DNA of 21,676 nucleotides. Source: a virus. The DNA lies in the IMG/VR virus record IMGVR_UViG_3300010883_000588, positions 1-21,676 of that record; one strand, given 5' to 3'. Of this stretch, positions 14,442 through 21,676 are shown in pieces (position 1 is the stretch's first letter; every line of letters starts with the position of its first letter). The notes beneath the pieces are model-generated. The model did no database searches, was not told the origin of the DNA, and was given only the letters and a program-made list of their open reading frames with translations. The position numbers and the translations under genes were made by a program.

Positions 14442-15614
14442 ATGATTACAATAAATGTAATAGAAGACAAAATCTGTGGATCATACGGAGAAACTCCGTT
14501 CACAGTTGATTACAGTAAAGAACTGTATAATGATATGAGTGGGCTAGCAGAAGCTAGTGCAACAGTAAATACAGTAGAAGAATACAATGAAATATTAGAA
14601 GCATTTGCTCCTTTATGTGTTGTAGACTATACTAAAACCATTGAAACACAATGTGAGTACATTCACGTTAATAAGGCTACAGGAGAATTCTTTCTTAAGC
14701 ATAACAGCATAGTATCTTCGATACCAATGCCACAAGCGCTAGTAGACAGAATATTTGACTCTTTAGATAAAGAGTTAGACTTTATGCCTTTAATTAAGAT
14801 GTGGACTAGATGGTTACGTAACCCAATCTTGTGGAGAAAGATGAAGCAAGGTCACGGGGACGATTTCTGTACGCGATTCTTTAATTTTGTGAATATGAAA
14901 TATACTCACCCTAAAATAAAAGAAGATCTTATGGAACAAGGTCTTACTCATGAAGCAGCTTCTAAGAGAGCCGAGATGTACCAAATGAAAATCACCCATG
15001 AGGGATTACTAAATGGTTACAAGGTATCTAGAGAAGTGCTTCATAAGTATGATCAAGAAACTGGTGAACAAGTTGATCGTTATAAAAGAACGTTTAACAT
15101 TGACACCGGGGAAATAGAAGGGGATGGATTACCAGAGCATGTAGAAGATAGACTATTTGAACCAGCTATGATGGGGAGTAGTGGTGATGCTTTTTATTGT
15201 GAAGGTACTAATGGCTATGCTGATCCTCAACATTTTATTAAAGTTGGGTGTACACATAGATTAGAATCATGGGACCAAGTTAACGTTGACGATAGACGTT
15301 CATGTGTTAAAGGTTTACATGTAGGTGGTCTTATGTACATCAATTGCTATAGTGGAGAGATTCACAACATCTTTGTAGATCCTATGCATATCGGGGCTGT
15401 GCCTTGTGATGAAGACGGTGCTATTAGATGTAAGCAATATTTTGTTCATTCTTCCTTAGCAGGTGTGAATGGATCTATTTACCATAGCTCTAGCTATGCA
15501 GCTATGACAGACGCTGAATGGGATGATATGCGTGCGAAAGCAGTGCAAGAAAAATCTGAACGAAAAGCTCAGTGTGACAAGGAAGTTGCAGAAATTAATA
15601 GTCTCTGTAGCTAG
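14442..15614 (+). CDS. rIIB-like protein
   Basis: This 390-residue protein has the signature of the rIIB-like family. The central part has a helical segment (LIKMWTRWLRNPILWRKM), an FFNFVNM stretch and THEGLLNGYKV (185-195), followed by a variable loop. The VDDRRSCVKGLHVG block (282-295) then leads into VDPMHIGAVPCDEDGAIRCK. The 'VDD-R-x-C-x-x-GLHVG' block is the most recognisable. In T4, rIIB works with rIIA in lysis control and in resistance to host exclusion. The C-terminal tail is helical and charged. It is separated from the rIIA-like gene by the SplB-like gene, which is unusual. The family call is from remembered motifs, not a search. Confidence 0.75.
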   Translation: MITINVIEDKICGSYGETPFTVDYSKELYNDMSGLAEASATVNTVEEYNEILEAFAPLCVVDYTKTIETQCEYIHVNKATGEFFLKHNSIVSSIPMPQALVDRIFDSLDKELDFMPLIKMWTRWLRNPILWRKMKQGHGDDFCTRFFNFVNMKYTHPKIKEDLMEQGLTHEAASKRAEMYQMKITHEGLLNGYKVSREVLHKYDQETGEQVDRYKRTFNIDTGEIEGDGLPEHVEDRLFEPAMMGSSGDAFYCEGTNGYADPQHFIKVGCTHRLESWDQVNVDDRRSCVKGLHVGGLMYINCYSGEIHNIFVDPMHIGAVPCDEDGAIRCKQYFVHSSLAGVNGSIYHSSSYAAMTDAEWDDMRAKAVQEKSERKAQCDKEVAEINSLCS

Positions 15615-15628
15615 TGTTTAATTGGTAG

Positions 15629-15695
15629 ATATAATGGGGTTATTCCATCAAAGGAATATTAAATAAGGCCTATATGTGGTTATGCCCCTTTATAT
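15629..15695 (+). other. Non-coding gap with a second potential three-way-junction structure
   Basis: The 100-nt gap before the 5' nuclease gene contains outer arms ATATAATGGGG (15629-15639) and CCCCTTTATAT (15685-15695), which pair with one T-T mismatch. Inside are hairpin TATTCC/GGAATA (15641-15646 with 15653-15658, 6-nt loop) and a weaker stem ATAA...CC with GG...TTAT (15663-15670 with 15678-15683, two bulged G). The layout of one outer stem and two inner hairpins is the same as at 2636-2721. It ends 19 nt before the ATG at 15715, so it could control that gene. No known riboswitch or tRNA is recognised. Confidence 0.45.
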
Positions 15696-15714
15696 TAACT
15701 TAAAACTTAAAAAA

Positions 15715-16467
15715 ATGGATAGAAATGAAAAGATAGCTTTGATAGATGGTGATAGTCTTATATATTATGAGATGAGTAAGCCTACACTAGAAGAAGCTTT
15801 AGAAGGAATAGATATGAGAATCACTCAAATGCTAAATATAACAAATGCGGATAGGTACGCCGGTTTTCTTACACAAGGTAAATGCTTTAGATACAACATA
15901 GCAACTACAAAACCATACAAGTACAATAGAAAAGGCGGAGACAAACCTATTATATGGCCAGCAATTAAAGAGTATTTAAAACAAAAATGGAACTTTACAT
16001 ACATACCTGAATTAGAAGCAGATGATCTTGTGTCTGTATATCACGACCCTTTAAAAACTGTTATATGCAGTCCAGATAAAGATGTGCTATACCAAAACAA
16101 AGTCTCTAATTATAACTACGGTAAAGCAGAGTTTATAACACTTGATGAGAATGATGCTTTAAGGTTTTTGTGGAAACAGGTCCTAATGGGTGATTCTACA
16201 GATGGCATTGTAGGTATACCAAAAGTAGGGGAAAAAACAGCTTCTGCATGGTTAGAAGACTTGGTTCCAGTAGAAATGCCTGAGTTTGTTTTGAATAAAT
16301 ATATAGAAAAGTTTGGAATTGCAGATGGAATTCATAGATTTACAGAAACGTTTAAACTTATTTATATCTTAAAAACTAAAGAAGATGTGTTAAGAGAAAC
16401 TGGTATAGAACTTCCAGAGCTAGTAACACATAAAGTTGAAATATTAAACCAAGAAGAATTATGGTAA
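15715..16467 (+). CDS. FEN/PIN-type 5'-3' exonuclease
   Basis: This is a structure-specific 5' nuclease (250 aa) like T5 D15, T4 RNase H or the N-terminal domain of Pol I. It removes RNA primers and flaps and complements the polymerase at 734, which lacks this domain. Acidic residues line the expected metal sites: D11 and D13 (LIDGDS), E101, D103 and D104 (LEADDLV), D121 and D123 (SPDKDV), D160 and D163 (GDSTDG). The helix-hairpin-helix GIVGIPKVGEKTA (164-176) binds duplex DNA. I choose the ATG at 15715 after an A-rich leader. Upstream in-frame GTG (15676) and ATG (15682) codons would place the structured element in coding sequence and precede the conserved N-terminus. Confidence 0.93.
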   Translation: MDRNEKIALIDGDSLIYYEMSKPTLEEALEGIDMRITQMLNITNADRYAGFLTQGKCFRYNIATTKPYKYNRKGGDKPIIWPAIKEYLKQKWNFTYIPELEADDLVSVYHDPLKTVICSPDKDVLYQNKVSNYNYGKAEFITLDENDALRFLWKQVLMGDSTDGIVGIPKVGEKTASAWLEDLVPVEMPEFVLNKYIEKFGIADGIHRFTETFKLIYILKTKEDVLRETGIELPELVTHKVEILNQEELW

Positions 16468-17237
16468 CAAAGTGTGATGAATTAGTATATACACCTGTAA
16501 ATGCATTAATGTTTAAAATTACAGGAAATACTTTATGTTTAAAACCTATATATAAAGATAAAAAAATTATACACGCACTAGAAGGGCCTTCAGATTATAA
16601 GCTTGAGTTGGGTTTAACAGTTGAGATTAAAAAGATAAAATACAAAGTTAATATTATAGAGCAAATAAGTAATAACGTGCTTTCTCTTAATAATAAAGTA
16701 GAATATCATATTTCAATTGCTAAACGCACTAAAGCTTCTACATTTTTAATGCCTATGCTTCCCGGCACTAGAAAATTATATTTTTGGAACAAATTTTTCT
16801 TAAATTGTTTTGTAGCTACTGAAGAAGATAGCAATTGTATTGCAATTTTATTTAGATTTTCTTCTGATTTAAGGTTTATAAAGTTTGAAAAGCTTTTAAC
16901 TACTTTTAAAATGTTTAAACGTAGATACGACCCAAATCCAAACCTTGTAATGTTTGTTTTTAATATTCCAAAAGGATATAGTAAAGAGTATAGAGCTTTT
17001 AGGCTTGGTAAATACTCTAAACTATCTAAAGAATATAAAATAGATATTTTAGATTTTCATAATGCAGATATACACGACGAAATTGGGCAAATTATATTTA
17101 AAAGTCCAAGACGTAGAGAGCTGCTTGAAGAAAAACTAGGTGCAGATTTACCGGTTAATTCAGAGTTATTAAGTGTTTTAGATATTGAAGTAGAAACTTT
17201 TAACCCTGAAATTTATAAATTAAAAAAATTGTTATGA
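16461..17237 (+). CDS. Hypothetical protein (258 aa)
   Basis: I cannot name a family for this 258-residue protein. The N-terminal 70 residues are beta-rich. The middle is aromatic and hydrophobic (FLMPMLPGTRKLYFWNKFF, then NCIAILFRFS). The later part has FNIPKGY and FRLGKYSKLSKEYK followed by ILDFH, a block I believe recurs in proteins of unknown function from other phages. No membrane segment or catalytic signature is clear. The gene overlaps both neighbours (7 bp with the 5' nuclease and 4 bp with the DUF1599 gene), so all three are probably translated together. Confidence 0.75.
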   Translation: MVTKCDELVYTPVNALMFKITGNTLCLKPIYKDKKIIHALEGPSDYKLELGLTVEIKKIKYKVNIIEQISNNVLSLNNKVEYHISIAKRTKASTFLMPMLPGTRKLYFWNKFFLNCFVATEEDSNCIAILFRFSSDLRFIKFEKLLTTFKMFKRRYDPNPNLVMFVFNIPKGYSKEYRAFRLGKYSKLSKEYKIDILDFHNADIHDEIGQIIFKSPRRRELLEEKLGADLPVNSELLSVLDIEVETFNPEIYKLKKLL

Positions 17238-17704
17238 TAGAACTAAATAGTATAGTAAAATTAATAAGTAAGCCTCAAGATGGTAGAGGGGTTATAGGAG
17301 AAAAGTATAAAGTGGCAGACATTACAAGAACTGATATAAAACTATGTTCAATTGAAACTAATGATATGTGTTTTTATACTGAACCTAAAAATGTAATAGA
17401 AGATATAATAATCTCTATACCTGATTGGATAAAATCGAGCACTTTTGGAACAGAGACTTTTGAAACTAAATTAGATAATACTACTAATAAAATTATAAAA
17501 CTCTTAAAAAGTAAAAATAAAGCTTATGGAGACACTGCTTTAAACCCGGTTAAGATTTTTAGTAGGCTAGATGCTACAGAAGCAATCTGTGCAAGAATTG
17601 ATGACAAGATTATGAGGATAAAAAATAAAGGAATTAATGATAAGACTGAAGATACAGTTGATGACTTAATTGGTTATTTATTATTATTAAAAATGTCAAT
17701 GTAA
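17234..17704 (+). CDS. DUF1599 / nucleotide-modification-associated domain protein (156 aa)
   Basis: The C-terminal half (about residues 82-153) matches the pattern of DUF1599, also described as nucleotide modification associated domain 1. It has an N-terminal helix, KAYGD (96-100), LNPVKIFSRLD (103-113), ARIDDKIMRI (120-129), and EDTVDDLIGYLLLLKM (139-154). The conserved acidic and Arg residues suggest an all-helical MazG-like nucleotide-binding fold, but the activity is not established. The N-terminal ~60 residues form a small beta-rich module (VKLISKPQDGRGVIGEKYKV) of SH3-like appearance. It is the last gene of the + strand arm and ends directly before the terminator. The DUF1599 call is by memory of the motif. 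Confidence 0.75.
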   Translation: MIELNSIVKLISKPQDGRGVIGEKYKVADITRTDIKLCSIETNDMCFYTEPKNVIEDIIISIPDWIKSSTFGTETFETKLDNTTNKIIKLLKSKNKAYGDTALNPVKIFSRLDATEAICARIDDKIMRIKNKGINDKTEDTVDDLIGYLLLLKMSM

Positions 17705-17705
17705 A

Positions 17706-17731
17706 AAGAAGGGGGCAAATGCCCCTTTTTT
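17706..17731. terminator. Bidirectional intrinsic terminator between convergent arms
   Basis: The GGGGC/GCCCC stem (17712-17716 with 17721-17725, loop AAAT) is flanked by an A-rich run on the left and TTTTTT on the right, so it reads as a hairpin plus U-tract on both strands. It lies between the stop at 17704 and the convergent stop at 17741, as expected for a shared terminator. Confidence 0.85.
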
Positions 17732-17740
17732 GTGGCCCCT

Positions 17741-20700
17741 TTAATCTAGTGTTGTAAACCACTTATATGCATCTTGTGGTGTTTTTGATTTATTTATACC
17801 TCTAAATATAGGTAGTAAATCTTCAAAATCTTTTTTGATTTTTCTATCACCTTTCTTAAATCTACCAGTTTTTCTTTGATAAAATACATCTTTTTGATCT
17901 CCTAAACCTATTGCATACGCACCTTCACTTAGTATTTGTCCTAATAATTCTCCTCCTTTTAGTATAGGCCTTGCAGTTGCTGTTGGAGATTGTAAAATTC
18001 TAAAGGCTTCTTTACTCCCTACTAGTGGCGTCCACTGCATAATTTCTGTTTCATATCTTTTAGCTTGATACAATGCAAAATTAGATAGCCACGTTTCATC
18101 CTCATCATCAAGATCTGCTAATGCTGCTACTAAAACCATAGCTCCTATTAGAGATGATAATTCTACTGCAGTTCTTTTAATATTTTGTTGTTCCATTTCA
18201 GTCATCTTACCATATGCAAATGATCCTTCTGATATACTTTCTTGGATAAGATTCCAAAAAGATATATACATACCTTGAGTTAAAACACCCATTTCTTCAT
18301 CTACATGTACTGTAGAACTACCTCCGTGTCCGTATCTTCTCCTAATTCCAGATGGCAGCCAGTTACGGAAAAGCATAAATAACTTACCATACCATCTTCT
18401 ACTTAGCATGTTAGTATGCATTTTACTTTTTATCTGATTAGTTCTTCTAGATAACCCTTGTAGTTTAGTGATAAAATCTAATCTATTAAACTCTGAATTC
18501 TTTTCATCTATTCTAGAATCTAAAGACATTTTACCTGTCTTTTCATTTATAACTAATAAATCATACAAATTAGTAGGCTTACCGTCTTCAGTAAGGATAA
18601 CATTACCATCACCGTCTTTAAAAGTACCTTCTAAATTTTTCATTAAAGCTAACATTCTTGTAGCAGATAGCTCATGTTCTGCAGCTTGTTGTAAAAATAA
18701 TAAATTACCACTTCTAGCAAATTTCCTAACTTTACCCCCAACAATTTGATTACCTTCAGTATCTGTAAATTCTGTTAAAGCATCAAAGAATTCTACAGCT
18801 TTACCAATTTTACTTTTAGGATCAAACCTACCTATATCTGTTACGGCCATCCCTGAGCCCCAGTACTCTCCTTTACCCCACGCAATATCTGATTTATTCA
18901 TAAATTGTCCTGCAAATCCTTCTTGTAGCATCATCATGTTGTCAAGAATAGACTGATTTGCTCCTTGTAGTAAATTAAAAGATAAAGTACTCATTGCTGT
19001 AAAAGCATTTAAAGTAGAAACACCTTCATTAGCTGAAAAAGTTTTACCAAATACTGTAAAATCTTGTTTTAAATTGCTTTGCCCATACATTATAGAGTCT
19101 AACCACTCATTAACATGTTTATAATTATTACTTTCTCCTTCTTTAAGCTTAGGCATAGAAATACCCATAGAAGCAGCTGCTTTTTGTATGAGCTGTATAT
19201 TTGCTGAGTTAGTTTCTAATGTTGGTCTATTTTTTAATACTTGTCTAAAGAAATTAACCTGACCAACAATTTCACTTTTACTTTTAAAATTGTGTGCCAT
19301 GTGCCTAAACCTGTATAAACTACTAGCAATATCTTTAGATACTTCTTTTGAAGCAACTCTATTTACTGCATAAACTGGAACTCTTTTATCTACATCTCTA
19401 TTATTTTCATTAAATGTATAATAATCATGATTAGTTTCTTGAATAGTAAAAGAATCTGACAGTGTGTCTTTAGCTGTATTGTAAAGACCTTTTTCTTTTA
19501 ATCTATCAATGTCTTCTTTTCTATACGTTGGCATTAAATAAGAATATTTATCCCAGTTATTCTTTTCCATTTGTTTAAGACCAATCATTCTTTGAGCAAC
19601 TTGAAATTCTTGTATCACAAAATCATAGTAAGCTTTTAGCGCTGGATCATTTTGTATTGCTTCATATTTAGCATTTTTATATACTTCCGGATTAGGTTGA
19701 ACCCAATCACCTGCCGCTTTGTTATTTATTAAGTTTCTTTTTAAAACTTTTTCTAGTTGATTTTTACGTATCCTAGCATTAGACAAAGCTTCTGTATTTA
19801 GTTCTTTTGCTCCTTTTAATTCTACAATAATTTTACTTTGTGTTTTCATCTCAGCCTTAATACTGTCTCTTTCTTTTTCCCATCCTGGGACCGGTTTAGT
19901 ATTTGCTTGATTCCATTTTAATAATTCAAGTCTATATCTTCCTCCTTTAGACTCTGTATTTCCCCATCTTTGTAGTGCTTTTTGAAATAAAGTATAATCT
20001 TCATTATAATCTTCTTTTTTTGGTATACCGTGTTTATCTCCTAATCTTTCCTTTTCTTGTTTTAGCTCTGAATAATATTTTTCACTATCAATTGGATTTA
20101 CAAGGCCTAATCTTTTCATTCCATTTATAGTAACTTCTTCTAAGAATGGATCATTTAATCTTTCAACATCTGACTCGTTTTTACCCTCTGCCATAGCTTC
20201 ATACGCAGGCGCTAACTTAGATTTTAAATCTAAAGTCATATCATTTGATTCAAGATTAGCTTTTTGAACTGCTTTAACTAACAGTTGTATACCTCTATCA
20301 CTAGAATAAGCAATTGGGTCAAAGTAATAAGAGTATGCGCTCTTGTCTTTATGTGCGGCTGTTAGCTCTGATACTAAATCTTTATAGTTTAAAAGTTGTT
20401 TTTGTTTAAATTGTTCAACATTCAATTTTACTTTTTTTGCTGTAAATTCTTCTTCAGTAATTCTCCCTACTTTTAAATCTTTTTGTAATTCTAAGTATGC
20501 TAAGTCTGTAGTGTCTAATCCAATTGTTCTTTGGTTTTTAACCATGTTATCAATCTGAGCTTGTATTTCTTTTGGTATGTTTTTATTTGTTAGCCCTATC
20601 ATAGACTGCGCTAACATAGGTACAACATCATCAACAAACGCCTTGTCTAAAGACTCTGCTCGATCTAATATTTCATTTACTCTGTCTTCTAAATTAGTAA

Positions 20701-21676
20701 AAGCCTCAAAAGAGTCCATTTCTGACATAAAGCTTTTATCTTTATTAAAAGCTTTTCTTTTTTTAGAAAGTAATAAAGATTTTATACTTTGAAACATTTC
20801 TAAACTATCAAGTTGTTTCTTTAAAGCCCACATAGTATTTAAATTCTGTGTTGTTCCTCTTTCCTCTTCAGGTAAGCGCATAAGCTCTTCATATCTAGCT
20901 TCTGTTCTAGTTAGAGCTCCAGCCATTGCATCTACAAGTTTAAATAAGTCTTCTACTTTTTCTACTTTAGTTAAACTGCTTTCTAATCTTAATAGTGTTA
21001 CTTTTTGTTCTTCATCTATCTGATCTTCAGGTAACAGGTTTAAATCATATAGCTCTGAATTAATTCTAACTCTTGCATTATCAACTAGTTCTTGTAACCT
21101 TACTTGGTCTTTACTAGCTTGTGTGTAACTACTTAGACTCTTAATCATACTTGTGCTTCTTAGCTCCTGAGCAAACATTTCTTCTGCAAGCACTGCAGCT
21201 GTGTTTGGTGTAACGCCAAATATATTACCAATAGCTCTCATTATTCTATTGATTATTCTTTGTAGTTTATTAGGGTTTTTCCTAGTAATTTTAGCTCCTT
21301 CTAACCCGATGGCCGTGGCTAATACTTCTTTGTCTAGCATTTCCCCTAATAATTCTGGATACGCTTGTTCTACTTGCGCATAAAGTGGTGTTTCTTGTAA
21401 CTCAAGAATTGCTTTAGCAACTACAGGGTTGTCTACTCCTAATAAATCTATGTAAATATGCCCAAATTCATGGTATGTTGTATCTTTTTTAACTTTCTCA
21501 GGATTAATTCTTATAGTTGGATTTTCACCCTCTATAGCAGGATCTACTTGCCCTATATTATCTATACTGCTATCAAATTCTACATTAACAGTAATACCAG
21601 CTTTAGCAAATGACTCTATTAAATGCCCAGATACTTTATATGCATTTTTAAGTTCTTCTTTTTCAAGATTAGAAAA
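17741..21676 (-). CDS. Giant virion-associated (polyvalent/ejected) protein with N-terminal zincin motif, partial
   Basis: The frame is open without a stop to the right edge, giving at least 1311 codons, so the start lies outside the window; the internal ATG at 21340 would cut the first domain. Near the visible N-terminus, TTYHEFGHIYIDLLG holds an HExxH zinc site (21458-21472). It is followed about 40 residues later by DKEVLATAIG, whose Glu could be the third ligand, as in gluzincin-type metallopeptidases of phage polyvalent proteins. The body is long, helical and charged, with coiled-coil-like stretches. A conserved-looking block (YRFRHMAHNFKSKSEI) and a basic aromatic RNWLPSGIRRRYG segment occur later. 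Near the C-terminus a hydrophobic run (about 18110-18165) precedes DLDDEDETW. This fits giant proteins packaged in virions and ejected with DNA in crAss-like and related phages. The virion role is inferred. Confidence 0.7.
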   Translation of the reverse strand, partial: FSNLEKEELKNAYKVSGHLIESFAKAGITVNVEFDSSIDNIGQVDPAIEGENPTIRINPEKVKKDTTYHEFGHIYIDLLGVDNPVVAKAILELQETPLYAQVEQAYPELLGEMLDKEVLATAIGLEGAKITRKNPNKLQRIINRIMRAIGNIFGVTPNTAAVLAEEMFAQELRSTSMIKSLSSYTQASKDQVRLQELVDNARVRINSELYDLNLLPEDQIDEEQKVTLLRLESSLTKVEKVEDLFKLVDAMAGALTRTEARYEELMRLPEEERGTTQNLNTMWALKKQLDSLEMFQSIKSLLLSKKRKAFNKDKSFMSEMDSFEAFTNLEDRVNEILDRAESLDKAFVDDVVPMLAQSMIGLTNKNIPKEIQAQIDNMVKNQRTIGLDTTDLAYLELQKDLKVGRITEEEFTAKKVKLNVEQFKQKQLLNYKDLVSELTAAHKDKSAYSYYFDPIAYSSDRGIQLLVKAVQKANLESNDMTLDLKSKLAPAYEAMAEGKNESDVERLNDPFLEEVTINGMKRLGLVNPIDSEKYYSELKQEKERLGDKHGIPKKEDYNEDYTLFQKALQRWGNTESKGGRYRLELLKWNQANTKPVPGWEKERDSIKAEMKTQSKIIVELKGAKELNTEALSNARIRKNQLEKVLKRNLINNKAAGDWVQPNPEVYKNAKYEAIQNDPALKAYYDFVIQEFQVAQRMIGLKQMEKNNWDKYSYLMPTYRKEDIDRLKEKGLYNTAKDTLSDSFTIQETNHDYYTFNENNRDVDKRVPVYAVNRVASKEVSKDIASSLYRFRHMAHNFKSKSEIVGQVNFFRQVLKNRPTLETNSANIQLIQKAAASMGISMPKLKEGESNNYKHVNEWLDSIMYGQSNLKQDFTVFGKTFSANEGVSTLNAFTAMSTLSFNLLQGANQSILDNMMMLQEGFAGQFMNKSDIAWGKGEYWGSGMAVTDIGRFDPKSKIGKAVEFFDALTEFTDTEGNQIVGGKVRKFARSGNLLFLQQAAEHELSATRMLALMKNLEGTFKDGDGNVILTEDGKPTNLYDLLVINEKTGKMSLDSRIDEKNSEFNRLDFITKLQGLSRRTNQIKSKMHTNMLSRRWYGKLFMLFRNWLPSGIRRRYGHGGSSTVHVDEEMGVLTQGMYISFWNLIQESISEGSFAYGKMTEMEQQNIKRTAVELSSLIGAMVLVAALADLDDEDETWLSNFALYQAKRYETEIMQWTPLVGSKEAFRILQSPTATARPILKGGELLGQILSEGAYAIGLGDQKDVFYQRKTGRFKKGDRKIKKDFEDLLPIFRGINKSKTPQDAYKWFTTLD

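Noticed and set aside
15617-15695. Possible tRNA, because TTTAATTGGTAGA resembles a D-arm
   Set aside because: No 7-bp acceptor stem, no 7-nt anticodon loop and no TTCRANNC T-loop could be fitted around it.
15676-15714. Upstream GTG/ATG starts for the 5' nuclease
   Set aside because: The conserved N-terminus begins with the ATG at 15715 (MDRNEKIALIDGD). The upstream extension lies in the structured gap.
18088-18114. DLDDEDE in the giant minus-strand protein as an RNA polymerase DxDxD catalytic site
   Set aside because: It follows a hydrophobic stretch near the C-terminus and lacks the surrounding motifs of YonO-like or crAss-like RNA polymerases.
20577-20792. Small + strand frames inside the giant minus-strand gene
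   Set aside because: They are antisense shadows of a long coding frame, with no leader sequences or recognisable protein motifs.

Overview
The window looks like the replication and early-gene arm, plus the start of the virion-gene arm, of a lytic double-stranded DNA phage. It is AT-rich (about one third G+C by eye) and almost fully coding, with genes joined by TAATG and ATGA overlaps. The host is probably a member of Bacteroidota. The reasons are that nearly all genes lack a Shine-Dalgarno sequence and have A/T-rich leaders, that the one clear promoter candidate (4435-4466) matches the Bacteroidota TTTG...TAnnTTTG pattern, and that the gene content and two-arm layout resemble crAss-like or Cellulophaga-type phages. 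The phage group is inferred from content, not from a search.

Layout on the + strand: 1-737 holds a cassette of very small unknown genes, two of which share an identical 21-bp start-region repeat. 734-2632 is a family A DNA polymerase with a 3'-5' exonuclease domain. It is followed by a 110-bp non-coding gap that can fold into a three-way junction. 2743-5971 holds an unknown gene, a winged-helix protein, an SF2 helicase, a possible helicase loader and a DnaB-type helicase. 5973-10811 holds a small membrane protein, a RecA-like ATPase (AAA_24/Sak4 type), an unknown protein, a probable ssDNA-binding protein, a TOPRIM primase, a metallophosphoesterase, a PD-(D/E)XK nuclease and a small cysteine-rich protein. 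10842-15614 holds an rIIA-like GHKL ATPase, a radical SAM enzyme of the spore photoproduct lyase family, and an rIIB-like protein. After a second potentially structured gap come a FEN-type 5' nuclease (15715-16467), an unknown protein and a DUF1599-type protein ending at 17704.

A bidirectional hairpin terminator at about 17706-17731 separates this arm from a convergent minus-strand arm. The only gene seen there is a giant ORF (at least 1311 codons, open at the right edge). It has a visible N-terminal HEFGH metallopeptidase motif and a long helical body, and is best read as a polyvalent virion or ejected protein.

Together the + strand genes supply a nearly complete replisome: polymerase, replicative helicase, primase, SSB, 5' nuclease and accessory helicase. 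To this they add recombination and nuclease functions, an rII-type pair, and a DNA-photolesion repair enzyme placed between the rII-type genes. A recurrent AACCAATTAA-like element lies 19-21 nt before the start codon of four genes that have an intergenic gap. It may be a shared leader or regulatory site.
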